DNA of 64,000 bases. Source: Chloroflexota bacterium (lineage in GTDB: Bacteria > Chloroflexota > Anaerolineae > Anaerolineales > Anaerolineaceae). Below, one piece after another: positions 51,944 through 60,638 of the stretch. The DNA is taken from the NCBI GenBank assembly GCA_009773005.1, contig WOUT01000003.1, forward strand, positions 1-64,000. Direction: 5' to 3'. The notes below the pieces were generated by a model. That model saw nothing but the letters and a program-made list of their open reading frames with translations, searched no databases and had not been told where the DNA came from. Numbering within the stretch: position 1 is the stretch's first letter; each line of letters starts with the position of its first letter. Made by a program: the position numbers and the translations under genes.

Positions 51944-52564
51944 ATGAGAGCAACCTTAACCGAAGATTCAGCAAAAATTTTTAGTGAACCCAATGAACAA
52001 ACAATTTCAGTAGCTACTCTTCACAAAGGGGATGAATTTGAGCTTGGAAAGATTCACAAAAAGAAAAAAAGCGTTTGGGTAGAGGTGATTCTCTCGCCAG
52101 GTCTGACCGGTTATATCTCTGGAGACACCAAGATTTTCGCAATCAAAGAAGTTCAACTGCTTAATAATTCGGTGGATATGTTTGATGCGCCCGCTGAAGA
52201 CGCAAACATTGTAAAAACTTATTCCAAAAAAGCCATCTTTACCGCGGTCGGGATCGAAAAAGAGGAAGGCAAAGGCTGGGTGCGGGTGAGGGATGATGCG
52301 GGCGCCGAAGGGTATATTCGTGGTGATGCAAAGATCAGAATCTACCAGCCAGCCACAAAGGCAAGCGGTAAAAAACTAATGATCACAGGAGGAATTTTTA
52401 TTGGTATGGGAGTCGTGATCTATATTTTTTCGATGTTTCAGGCTCAAGCAGCCAGAGATTCATCACTTATCATGGTCGCCTTAGTGGGGCTTGGTTTGAT
52501 GCAACTAATCCAGGGGTTCTTGCAATATCGCAGGATGTCAAAAACTGAAAACAATCCGAAATAA
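51944..52564 (+). CDS. Membrane protein with tandem SH3-like domains
   Basis: 206 residues: two SH3b-like repeats in the N-terminal two thirds (first: ISVATLHKGDEFELGKIHK, VWVEVILSPGLTGYISG; second: NIVKTYSKKAIFTAVGIEKEEGKGWVRVRD, AEGYIRG), then two hydrophobic helices (ITGGIFIGMGVVIYIFSMF and SLIMVALVGLGLMQLI) and a polar tail. An unusual orientation: the SH3 part lacks a signal peptide and precedes the membrane helices. It has a Shine-Dalgarno (ACGAGGAAACCA). Likely cotranscribed with the preceding membrane gene. Confidence 0.6.
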   Translation: MRATLTEDSAKIFSEPNEQTISVATLHKGDEFELGKIHKKKKSVWVEVILSPGLTGYISGDTKIFAIKEVQLLNNSVDMFDAPAEDANIVKTYSKKAIFTAVGIEKEEGKGWVRVRDDAGAEGYIRGDAKIRIYQPATKASGKKLMITGGIFIGMGVVIYIFSMFQAQAARDSSLIMVALVGLGLMQLIQGFLQYRRMSKTENNPK

Positions 52565-52571
52565 AAAAAAT

Positions 52572-52600
52572 AGACCGGAGAAAATTCCAGTCGATTTTAT
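52572..52600. terminator. Weak hairpin between SH3-like and signalling operon genes
   Basis: GACCGGA pairs with TCCAGTC (one mismatch-type wobble) followed by GATTTTAT; convergent transcripts meet here. Confidence 0.35.
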
Positions 52601-52609
52601 CATCTCGGT

Positions 52610-54889
52610 TTATTTTTCATTAATAATATCAATACACACATCCATTATGTCCGGGTCAAAATGTGACCCGGCGCTTTTACGCAGATTTTCCAACGCATCT
52701 TCTTTCGATCTGGCTTTGTTATACGGACGATCACTGGTCATGGCATCATAAACATCAAAAATAGCAAATATTCTGGCTGTGAACGGAATTTCTTTTCCTT
52801 TTAATCCGCGCGGATATCCGGTTCCGTCCCATTTTTCATGATGACAATAAGGCACGTCCAACGCCTGCTTTAAAAATGCTATCGGCGCAAGCATTTCATA
52901 CGCATATTCGGGATGTTTCTTCATGGTCATCCATTCTTCATCCGTTAGAGGTCCTGGTTTGTTCAATATGAAGTCAGGAATACCCACCTTGCCAATATCA
53001 TGCAGCAGAACCCCGCGCCGTAAATTCGCCATATCTTCATTTCTCACACCCAGGCGCTGGGCGGCCTCCATCGTTTTTTCTAACACACGCGTAGTATGAC
53101 CTTCCGTCACTTTATCGCGCAAGTCAAGGAAATTTGCCCATCCCATTAATGTATCGTCATAGGCTTGCAAGAGCACAGCTTGTGATTTTTGCAGATCTGA
53201 GAAGTTCTGAGAATTATCGAGGGCAATCGCAGCTTGTTGTGCCAACGCCTCAAAGAAGTTGAGCCATTCCCGACCTGGTTCAAGTTCAGACCGGTGATAG
53301 ATTTCAATGATCCCCTTGATTTGCCCCTTGATTACCATTGGAGTTGCCAGATATTTAATGAATTTTTCCTGTTTTATGATATCGGCGATAGCAGGAGACG
53401 AAACCTGATCCTGTTCCAGATTTACTTGTATGGTCTTTTTAGAAGCGACTGCCTCTGATGGAAGAGGTGTATGCCGCAGCGCAGTGCGCAGCGCTATCTC
53501 TGCGGTTCGAAAGCCAAGCCCGGTCAGGAATTGATACTGAATTAGTTCAACCTCAAACTGTAATATCGCGGCTGCGTCAACATGCAGCACCTGCCTTAAT
53601 TGGTCAAGCAATACTTGATACGTCACCCGCAAATCGAACGATGAAGTGATGGCTTTATCTATTTGGTGCAGGGCGTTAATCTTCTCCATTTGCTCCCGCA
53701 GACGTCCTTCCGCCAGAATGCGTTCGGTAATATCACGCCCAATTCCTTCTACAAACTCCAGTTGATCCTGCGCGTTCTTAATGATCGCGCAGCGTAACTC
53801 GATCCAAATCATTTTTCCGTCTTTTCTTTCAAAAGGCAGATTGATCAGTGGGGTATCAGGATTAAACGCCCAGGCATAAAAAGATTCCGCGTCGATTGTT
53901 TTGAGTGATTGGCCTAAAATAATTTCCGGATTTGCATAAATCTCGTTCTGGGTATAACCCGTCACTTTCTCCACTGCCGGGCTAAAATATTCAAAAACAA
54001 CTGCGGGGCTTACTCTGACGCGAAAGATCACATCCTGCGCATTTTCAGCCAGAAGTCTGAAACGCTCTTCGCTCTCTCGCAGCGCTTCCTGTTCTTTTTC
54101 CAGCATCACCAGATGATGCGCATTTTCAAGGATCACCGGCAGCCGCACGAGATAACCGCTGGTTTTAACCAAATAATCCATTGCCCCCAGCTTGAGAATT
54201 TCCACCGCTTTCTCTTCGCTTCCTTGACCGGTAACCACAACCACAGGCGTCTTGATCTTTTTTTCACGAAAGTACGTAACCAATTCCACGGCGCCCTTTT
54301 CGGGCAGGTGATAGTCTAGCATTAACACATCAAAAGCCTTTGAAGCGTCAGTCGTGGTTAACCGTTTGATCACCTCCTCACCTGTAGTTACAACTTCAAG
54401 ATCGAAATGAGGAGCATGCGTTTTAAAGTATAGTCGCGTTAGGTCGACATCTGTGGCATTGTGTTCACCGTACAATACGCGAATTGATTGAGTCTTTGGG
54501 GCTGCTGACTCTTTATACTGATTTAGAGCCTTTCTCAAGGTTTCAGGTAATTCTTTAAGATAGTTCCGTCGTTTGACGATATAATCCGTCGCGCCAGTCT
54601 TCAAAGAGGCAATTGCGGTATCCTCATCTCCCTGCCCGGTTACAATCACTACTGCTACAGGTTTTCCTGTTTTCCTGATTTCCGAGAGTATTGTCAATCC
54701 ACTGCCATCAGTAAGGTGCATATCTGTGAGAATTAAGTCAAATGGATCGGGTTCTTGAGCGTTCAAAAAGTCCAAGGCTTCTGCCATCGTTCTGGCAAGA
54801 ACCAATTCAAATTCACCCTCACATTTTTTCAAAGTCACCCTGACGAGGTCGGCATCTAATGGATTATCCTCAACATAAAGTAATTTCAT
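52610..54889 (-). CDS. Dual-receiver, PAS, GAF and HD-GYP signalling protein
   Basis: 759 residues. Two receiver domains (residues about 2-120 with LTDMHLTD; about 135-255 with LMLDYHLPE), a PAS domain (ERFRLLAENAQDVIFRV...), a GAF domain (residues about 400-560) and a C-terminal HD-GYP domain with HTTRVLEKTMEAAQRLG, GVLLHDIGKVGIPDFI and CHHEKWDGTGYPRGLKG. It probably degrades c-di-GMP in response to phosphorylation by the adjacent kinase. The start at 54889 overlaps the preceding receiver gene's stop by 4 nt. Last gene of a three-gene operon. Confidence 0.9.
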   Translation of the reverse strand: MKLLYVEDNPLDADLVRVTLKKCEGEFELVLARTMAEALDFLNAQEPDPFDLILTDMHLTDGSGLTILSEIRKTGKPVAVVIVTGQGDEDTAIASLKTGATDYIVKRRNYLKELPETLRKALNQYKESAAPKTQSIRVLYGEHNATDVDLTRLYFKTHAPHFDLEVVTTGEEVIKRLTTTDASKAFDVLMLDYHLPEKGAVELVTYFREKKIKTPVVVVTGQGSEEKAVEILKLGAMDYLVKTSGYLVRLPVILENAHHLVMLEKEQEALRESEERFRLLAENAQDVIFRVRVSPAVVFEYFSPAVEKVTGYTQNEIYANPEIILGQSLKTIDAESFYAWAFNPDTPLINLPFERKDGKMIWIELRCAIIKNAQDQLEFVEGIGRDITERILAEGRLREQMEKINALHQIDKAITSSFDLRVTYQVLLDQLRQVLHVDAAAILQFEVELIQYQFLTGLGFRTAEIALRTALRHTPLPSEAVASKKTIQVNLEQDQVSSPAIADIIKQEKFIKYLATPMVIKGQIKGIIEIYHRSELEPGREWLNFFEALAQQAAIALDNSQNFSDLQKSQAVLLQAYDDTLMGWANFLDLRDKVTEGHTTRVLEKTMEAAQRLGVRNEDMANLRRGVLLHDIGKVGIPDFILNKPGPLTDEEWMTMKKHPEYAYEMLAPIAFLKQALDVPYCHHEKWDGTGYPRGLKGKEIPFTARIFAIFDVYDAMTSDRPYNKARSKEDALENLRKSAGSHFDPDIMDVCIDIINEK

Positions 54890-55326
54890 CGTGACAGCTC
54901 CGGTCGAACATTAAGCGCAGTCCAATAATAACAAAGCGTTGAAACGAGTTCAACGAACTTATCATAATCCACTGGTTTAATAATATACGAATTCGCGCCA
55001 TATTCGTAGGCAAATTTGATATCGCTTTCGTTGGTGGATGATGTCAAAACTACTATCGGAATATTCGAGGTTTGAGTTGTGCTTTTAATTTTTCTCAATA
55101 CTTCCAGACCTGTGACCTTAGGCAGATTTATATCCAGTAAAATCAACCCGGGTAAAGAAGCGCCAGTTTTCCATTGCTCCAATAATTCCAGGACAGCAGC
55201 GCCGTCACGTAGAATTTCTACCGGGTTAATAAAATTTATCCGTGTAAAAGCACGTAACGTTAGATCCGCTTCCATGGCATTGTCTTCTACTAAAAGTACA
55301 CTGAGTTTCTGAGGATCAGATGTCAA
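54886..55326 (-). CDS. Single-domain response regulator
   Basis: 146 residues with the receiver fold: acidic pocket VLLVEDNAMEAD, phosphoacceptor in LILLDINLPKVTG, Thr/Ser in VVLTSSTNESD and Lys in YIIKPVDYDKF. No output domain, like Rcp1/CheY-type phosphorelay intermediates of phytochrome-like kinases. Its start (TTG) overlaps the histidine kinase stop by 4 nt and its stop overlaps the HD-GYP gene, so it is a relay component. GGAAATACCGCT precedes the start. Confidence 0.88.
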   Translation of the reverse strand: MTSDPQKLSVLLVEDNAMEADLTLRAFTRINFINPVEILRDGAAVLELLEQWKTGASLPGLILLDINLPKVTGLEVLRKIKSTTQTSNIPIVVLTSSTNESDIKFAYEYGANSYIIKPVDYDKFVELVSTLCYYWTALNVRPELSR

Positions 55327-58300
55327 AGCGGTATTTCCAAATAGAATATTGATCCTTTTCCAATTTCACTTTCTGCCCACACCTTCCCTCCAATTCGCTC
55401 TATGGCCTTTCGGACCAATGCCAGCCCCACTCCAGTTCCCGGATACTCTTCTGACAGATGCAGCCGTTGGAAGATCTCGAAGATCTTGTCATGGAACTTC
55501 ATGTCAAACCCGATCCCGTTATCTTTTATCGATATCAAACAATGATCCTCTGTTGAATCACAACGAATGGTGATGACTGGTTTTGGCTGCTCGCTTGAAA
55601 ACTTGATGGCGTTATCCAGAACATTCCGCAGCGCTTGGGTGATTGCCTCGCTGTCGGAGTATAACGCTTTACAAAGGATGACTTTTTCAATGGTGAACCT
55701 TCCCTGGTCAAGTTCTGGTCCATGTTCCGCCAATATTTTATTAATAAGCTCATTAAGGTCAATGAAAGTTTTCTTGATCTCCCGCCGTTCTGCGTGTGAA
55801 TACGTCAACAGATCTTCAATTAATTTATCCATCCGCTCAGTGGCAAATAACAGATTGTTGAGATAGGCTTTAGCTGTTTCATCCAGCTGATCAGCATGAT
55901 CCTCTAATAGAAGTGTAGAATATCCAGAGATGCTCCGCAAGGGGGCTTTAAGATCGTGTGATACTGTATAAGCAAAAGTTTCCAATTCTTTATTCTTAAT
56001 TTGAATTTCTTTGGTTCGTTCATCCACGCGCTTTTCAAGCTCTAAAGCATTTTGCCTTATCTTTTCGAATAAATCCGCGCTATAGACAGCCCCTGCTGCT
56101 TGCGAAGCAAAAAGAGAAAGAAAGTGTGCATCCGCCTTGTTAAATTTGTGTGTGTTCGGGTGGAATTCCTGGACTCCCAGCACGCCAATTAATTGACCGC
56201 CATACAACATCGGCACACCAAGGCTTGCAGCAAAAATCGATACATCAGATTGTTGTAACCTGCCATGCCACGTACTGTAATCATCAATGATCACAGGCTT
56301 TTGAGTCTGTGCAACGATGCCAGCCATTCCTTCCCCTAACTTTATATGCGTGCCAATAGGAAGAATTGGCTGCTTACTTATTCTTAGTTCCAGATCCTTT
56401 TGCTCCGGATCATACAAACAAACAAAAGCATTTGATACTCCGAACAACGAACAGGCACGGTCAGTGATGGTTCGGAGAATTACATACGGGTCACGTTGCA
56501 TCGAAAAATCACTAGCAGTCTCATATAGTGCAGCAAAATCTTCTGCGCTTTGTCTTATCTCGTCTTCAGCCAATTTTCGCTCTGTAATATCCTGGACTCC
56601 TCCATTGATGCCGACCAGGCGATTATTCTCTTCATCCCAAATCGGCTGCGAATAAACCCGCACCCAGGCAATGTTTCCATCTTTTTTAATAGTCCGGATC
56701 TCTGTGATCACTTTTTGGTTTGCGCGGAGTTGCTGCAAATCGTGATCGTCTTGTTCCAGATCGTCCGGATGTACAGCCGCCCGCCAACCGCCGTGTTCTT
56801 TGTATTCAGCAAAACTGTAACCGGTGATTGTCTCAAATGCTCCGGCAACCCAGTTAAGGTTTAAGTTATTTTCCTGGTCAAATTGAGTTGAAAACAAATA
56901 ATCTGAAACCACAGAGGATATCAACCGGTATAGTTCCTCACGTTTAGACAGCTCTTTCTCAGCCAGTTTTTCTGCGGTGATATCATGCATGGTGACAAAG
57001 ACTTGATAAGGTCTCGTTTCGCCTTCATGAAACTGAGGAAAAGCGCTTACCACCATCCAGACATAGCGCTCACGTTTGAAGTTATAAACACCGTAAAATT
57101 TTTCAATGATCGGCTTGCCAGTATTTATGACGACAATAGATGGATGTAGATCTGAGGGAAGCGTGTTTCCTTCTTCATCCAAAATTGTCCAACCCGGGTG
57201 AGTATTTGTTCGGGAAAGGAATTCGTCTCGGGTGAGACCGAGCATTTCAAGCGCTGCAGGGTTAACGTCAATGAATAAACCATCTGCAAGTTGATAATAC
57301 ACTCCCTGCTGCATTGATTCAAAGAGGGTTCGATATTTCTTTTCGCTTTCACGCAGCGCGCCTTCAGCTTTTCGTCGCTCTGTCAGGTCAGTAATAACCC
57401 CCAGAACATTTGTTATTTTACCTTGGCTATCATAGACTGGTCGTTTTACAAACTGGACAAACCTTGAACCGCCATTTGGAAAAACGATTTCAATTTCAGG
57501 GTTGGTCCAGTCTTTTCCGGTCTGCATCACTTCCAAATCTTCCTTTTTTGCATGTTCAGCTATCCAGACGGGATCTCCCAAATCCAGATTTGTCTTGCCA
57601 ATAATATCCTGCGGAGTTGTACCCATCGCTTCTGAAAAAGCCTTGTTCGTCAGCCGATAACGCCCATCCTGGTCTCTGACAAACACGTAGCTGGGAATTG
57701 CATCTAATACAGTTTCAAGGAAACTTTTATACTCAACGATCTCCCGATTTGCAAGTTTTTCTTTTGTGATATCCGATACAACAACGACCAGGGATGAAAA
57801 ATTACCGTCAGCATCAAGGGTCCGACGGCCGCTTAAAAAACCCTGGAAATTAGATCCGTCTGCGCAAAGGTAACGGCTTTCATAAGAGGTCGTAACCAGT
57901 TTACCATTAATCAGTTTGTGAAGCGCCTTCTGGCTCATGTCTCTCTCATGAGGGTGAACATGAGAAATAAAAGGAGTACCGATTAGATGTTGAGGGTCAC
58001 ATTTGAACATCAAATCCACATGAGGGTTGGTAAAGATTATCTTGCCGTGTTCATCGATTACGATTACGCCAACATGCAAGACCTCTAATATTTCCTGGAT
58101 TTGGATTTCAGACGCATTAATCTGCCTTTCTTTCTCTCTCTGTTCCGATATATCCAGTATCATCGAAAATACCCCGGAAAAGTTCCCGTTATGATCTTGA
58201 ACCGGAGTCGCAGAGGTTAAGGTCCATCTCTCACTACCATTTTTATGTTTAAGGCGTCGTTCAAATCGTTCGGTCTGTCCTTGCTTCTGTTTCTCCCTTT

Positions 58301-58745
58301 TTTCGGTATGATCGGCAAGATCTTCGGCAAACATAAACTCGGAAAGTTCCCTGCCGATCATTTCTGCTTTTGAATAACCCAATATTTCACATATCCTTTG
58401 GTTCACGTAAGAAATGCAAAAATCTGCATCCAAGGTCCAGATCCCCTCGAAGGCAGTTTCGATCAACTGTTGAAAACGCAGATCGGTAAAGGGTGTCAGA
58501 TGATCATTATTGGTTGATTCCTTCATCGGTTTATCGAGTTTCTCACTCCCGTGAAAACAGCCAACGAGTACATTACGGCTCATCGTAATACAGCAACCAA
58601 GCTGCCGCAGATTTTCTATTTTTGTATCAGCAAAGAAATTCACATTGCAGAGAAATCCATGTTCGTTATAAAATGATCCAGACAAATTAATAATCGGCAT
58701 ATACGAGCCGCATCTGGATTGTTGGACGATATTCTTTGCTTGCAT
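55323..58745 (-). CDS. Multi-PAS/GAF histidine kinase
   Basis: 1140 residues, soluble (no transmembrane helix). Roughly five PAS/PAC units (first near residue 85, repeated ERKLAEDEIRQ/TERRKAEGALRESE-type linkers), a GAF domain (residues about 740-890), then HisKA with VSHDLKAPLRSISGYSTLL (His at about residue 919) and HATPase_c with DNAIKFSS, ISIKDNGIGFD and GTGVGLALVRKAIER. A phytochrome-relative arrangement without a bilin-lyase GAF. The frame runs open back to 58745; a start at 58526 (MKESTNND) is possible. Followed by overlapping receiver genes. Confidence 0.85.
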   Translation of the reverse strand: MQAKNIVQQSRCGSYMPIINLSGSFYNEHGFLCNVNFFADTKIENLRQLGCCITMSRNVLVGCFHGSEKLDKPMKESTNNDHLTPFTDLRFQQLIETAFEGIWTLDADFCISYVNQRICEILGYSKAEMIGRELSEFMFAEDLADHTEKREKQKQGQTERFERRLKHKNGSERWTLTSATPVQDHNGNFSGVFSMILDISEQREKERQINASEIQIQEILEVLHVGVIVIDEHGKIIFTNPHVDLMFKCDPQHLIGTPFISHVHPHERDMSQKALHKLINGKLVTTSYESRYLCADGSNFQGFLSGRRTLDADGNFSSLVVVVSDITKEKLANREIVEYKSFLETVLDAIPSYVFVRDQDGRYRLTNKAFSEAMGTTPQDIIGKTNLDLGDPVWIAEHAKKEDLEVMQTGKDWTNPEIEIVFPNGGSRFVQFVKRPVYDSQGKITNVLGVITDLTERRKAEGALRESEKKYRTLFESMQQGVYYQLADGLFIDVNPAALEMLGLTRDEFLSRTNTHPGWTILDEEGNTLPSDLHPSIVVINTGKPIIEKFYGVYNFKRERYVWMVVSAFPQFHEGETRPYQVFVTMHDITAEKLAEKELSKREELYRLISSVVSDYLFSTQFDQENNLNLNWVAGAFETITGYSFAEYKEHGGWRAAVHPDDLEQDDHDLQQLRANQKVITEIRTIKKDGNIAWVRVYSQPIWDEENNRLVGINGGVQDITERKLAEDEIRQSAEDFAALYETASDFSMQRDPYVILRTITDRACSLFGVSNAFVCLYDPEQKDLELRISKQPILPIGTHIKLGEGMAGIVAQTQKPVIIDDYSTWHGRLQQSDVSIFAASLGVPMLYGGQLIGVLGVQEFHPNTHKFNKADAHFLSLFASQAAGAVYSADLFEKIRQNALELEKRVDERTKEIQIKNKELETFAYTVSHDLKAPLRSISGYSTLLLEDHADQLDETAKAYLNNLLFATERMDKLIEDLLTYSHAERREIKKTFIDLNELINKILAEHGPELDQGRFTIEKVILCKALYSDSEAITQALRNVLDNAIKFSSEQPKPVITIRCDSTEDHCLISIKDNGIGFDMKFHDKIFEIFQRLHLSEEYPGTGVGLALVRKAIERIGGKVWAESEIGKGSIFYLEIPL

Positions 58746-58756
58746 ATCATATTACA

Positions 58757-58773
58757 GTAGTCTGGTAGACTAC
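58757..58773. promoter_or_regulatory. Perfect 7-3-7 palindrome upstream of the kinase gene
   Basis: GTAGTCT-GGT-AGACTAC lies 12 bp before the 58745 start. Together with three GTAGAAGAGGTTG direct repeats just further upstream it looks like a regulator binding region. If the true start is at 58526, the site is about 230 bp from it. Confidence 0.45.
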
Positions 58774-58777
58774 ACAA

Positions 58778-58834
58778 GTAGAAGAGGTTGCAATGTAGAA
58801 GAGGTTGTGTAGGATTGCAATGTAGAAGAGGTTG
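58778..58834 (+). repeat. Three direct repeats of a 13-bp motif
   Basis: GTAGAAGAGGTTG occurs at 58778-58790, 58795-58807 and 58822-58834; copies one, two and three are identical over the 13 bases, and the CAAT or CAAG after it is shared in part. On the kinase's coding strand they read CAACCTCTTCTAC. The spacings are 17 and 27 bp. Confidence 0.6.
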
Positions 58835-58945
58835 CAAGTTTCAACACCCTCAAGAAATCAAACTGCGAGAATCGCGAACCGTGAACTGTAATTTGAGAAT
58901 CGAAACAAGGAAAACCGCAAACCCCTTTTCACTACCCCCTTATCA

Positions 58946-59701
58946 CTAGTTACTACTCCATCCCAGCGCCCACTTTGCCAGAATGCTGATTAAAATGGCG
59001 TAGAAAAAACTGGCGAAAGTGCCGATGATGATGTATTCGGCTTCCTTGCGGTTCTCGCTCTCCTTGAATTCACCGAAACGGAAAACAGATTTGGCCGCCA
59101 CCAGAAAACCGATCCCGGCGAATTGCCCGCTCAGCACAAACAAAAAGATCAAGGCGCGTTCCAGCCAGCCGATGACCTTGCCGCCGTCCTTCAGCCCTTC
59201 GACCGGTTCCTTCTTGATCTTCTTGTAGTGCTCGCTGATCTGTTTTTGGAAAGGCATAACAAAATACCCGATCATGATCCCGCCGGTTGGGATGAGGAGC
59301 AATAGCGCGGTGAGAACCAATGCGACCGACAAAGCAGAAGCGGGCAGGATCGTGAACCAATATGGAGTGATCGATTCAGGGAACAGAAACACAACGATTA
59401 ACAAAATGATCACCATCAGATGTAGCCCTTGATCCAGCAGAAAGGCAGCCAGATTATCCCGTTTCAGGCGGGTTTTTACGAGATCGATCAGAAAATGACT
59501 GAGGGCGATAATGGCTGGCGCCCGCCATTCCGTCCAGCTTGCCAGCAGCGCATAAGCAGCGATACCGTGGATGAGGCTGTGAAATATCATCCACGGTAAT
59601 TTCTTCTTATTCTTAATCAATATGGACGTTTGTAAAAGAAAGTCACTTATCAAATGGGCGAGCAATAAAGTGATAAAGAGTTGGATTAAAAGTGTTTTCA
59701 T
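58946..59701 (-). CDS. DUF3307 membrane protein
   Basis: A 251-residue multi-helix membrane protein. The N-terminal LFITLLLAHLISDFLLQTS, the histidine-containing HSLIHGIAAYALLAS and LSHFLIDLVKTRL, and GLHLMVIILL match DUF3307 (six or seven helices with conserved His/Asp). Starts 3 bp after the SatD-like stop; GGGGAGTAGCCC precedes the ATG. DUF3307 and SatD are a recurrent pair in bacterial genomes (from memory), likely one function. No known substrate. Confidence 0.8.
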   Translation of the reverse strand: MKTLLIQLFITLLLAHLISDFLLQTSILIKNKKKLPWMIFHSLIHGIAAYALLASWTEWRAPAIIALSHFLIDLVKTRLKRDNLAAFLLDQGLHLMVIILLIVVFLFPESITPYWFTILPASALSVALVLTALLLLIPTGGIMIGYFVMPFQKQISEHYKKIKKEPVEGLKDGGKVIGWLERALIFLFVLSGQFAGIGFLVAAKSVFRFGEFKESENRKEAEYIIIGTFASFFYAILISILAKWALGWSSN

Positions 59702-59704
59702 GGG

Positions 59705-60403
59705 CTACTCCCCATTGTAGTTGATTGCCGAATTAACTAGGTCTTCAAAAGCGGAGATTCCGAGTTTAACCTGTTCCCAACCGGCCGTTTTCAAGCTTTT
59801 GGAAACAGAGGATTGCTTTATCGGGCGTGGTGTCCATCGACCTGCAATTTCAGCTTGTGTCAGGCTTTGTAGCGCCAGGAATACAGCCTGGCATTGCCCC
59901 GGACCCCAGGAGGTGATGATGTGGTCCAATAAAGTGACCATGCTTTCCACGCTTTTTGCTGAAAGTTCAGATCGCGCTGTAGTAAAGCCAATCCCCATGC
60001 AATTGGAGGTGAACGATTCGAGCAATCGCCCTGATATTGTATACGCCGGGCCATCCCCAGCGGACACGTTATCATCAGGGATAAATTGAATAGGCCCAAT
60101 CCCGATCGCGATTCTCGTATCCAGCTTTTCTGTTCGGAATGTAAAGCGAATGAACGTACGGATGAACAGGCTGATCTCGAATGCTTTCTTGGGGTGATTA
60201 ACAATTATTTGCCAGCCGTCGCCTCTAAAATTACTGATCCTGTAAGATATTTCTTCAGGGTATTTTTCTTTTAGTAATGCTGACAGGACGGGAAAGGTTT
60301 TGTAAAGGAAAAGCCGTCGATCCGCTTCCAACTTTGTCGATCCGACAATATCCCCGGTCAAGACAGCCAAAATTTGCGGATTATGTTTTTTACCATCAGT
60401 CAT
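59705..60403 (-). CDS. SatD-like protein with nucleotidyl-cyclase-like fold
   Basis: A 232-residue protein. N-terminal LTGDIVGSTKLEADRR, the FRGDGWQIIV motif with its Asp and IAIGIGPIQFIPD resemble a class III cyclase fold lacking several catalytic residues (SatD family). The C-terminal part (LQSLTQAEIAGRWTPRPIKQSSVSKSLKTAGWEQV) looks like a winged helix-turn-helix. So it may be a DNA-binding regulator. Start at 60403 has GAGGAAA ideally spaced; ATG 60406 lies one codon earlier. An operator-like array is directly upstream. Confidence 0.7.
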   Translation of the reverse strand: MTDGKKHNPQILAVLTGDIVGSTKLEADRRLFLYKTFPVLSALLKEKYPEEISYRISNFRGDGWQIIVNHPKKAFEISLFIRTFIRFTFRTEKLDTRIAIGIGPIQFIPDDNVSAGDGPAYTISGRLLESFTSNCMGIGFTTARSELSAKSVESMVTLLDHIITSWGPGQCQAVFLALQSLTQAEIAGRWTPRPIKQSSVSKSLKTAGWEQVKLGISAFEDLVNSAINYNGE

Positions 60404-60470
60404 CATTTTCCTCTATACACAATAAACATCTGTTTGGAAATACGCGTTGATATAGTTGTAACACGTTTAT

Positions 60471-60573
60471 ATATTCAATACAAGCTATAAAACATAAAAA
60501 TAGCCACATTGGCTATAAAATAGAAATATAGATAATGTGGCTATAAACGAAAAATATAGCTAATATGGCTATA
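60471..60573. promoter_or_regulatory. Array of 19-bp palindromic operator-like units at 28-bp period
   Basis: Copies at 60499-60517, 60527-60545 and 60555-60573, start-to-start exactly 28 bp. The shared pattern is TATAGCYAATRTGGCTATA; the first contains TAGCCA-CAT-TGGCTA and the third TATAGC-N7-GCTATA as perfect arms. A degenerate fourth copy (AGCTATA end) lies at 60471-60489 in the same register. It starts 68 bp upstream of the SatD-like gene. Confidence 0.6.
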
Positions 60574-60638
60574 TTTCTTAGTAACAAATCACTGGTCTTA
60601 CTCGATTTTACGATTTCCGGTTCTCGATTCTCGAATTT

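Noticed and set aside
60471-60573. CRISPR-like array
   Set aside because: The period of 28 bp is too short for repeat plus spacer, spacers are only 9 bp and no cas gene is present. A binding-site array explains it better.
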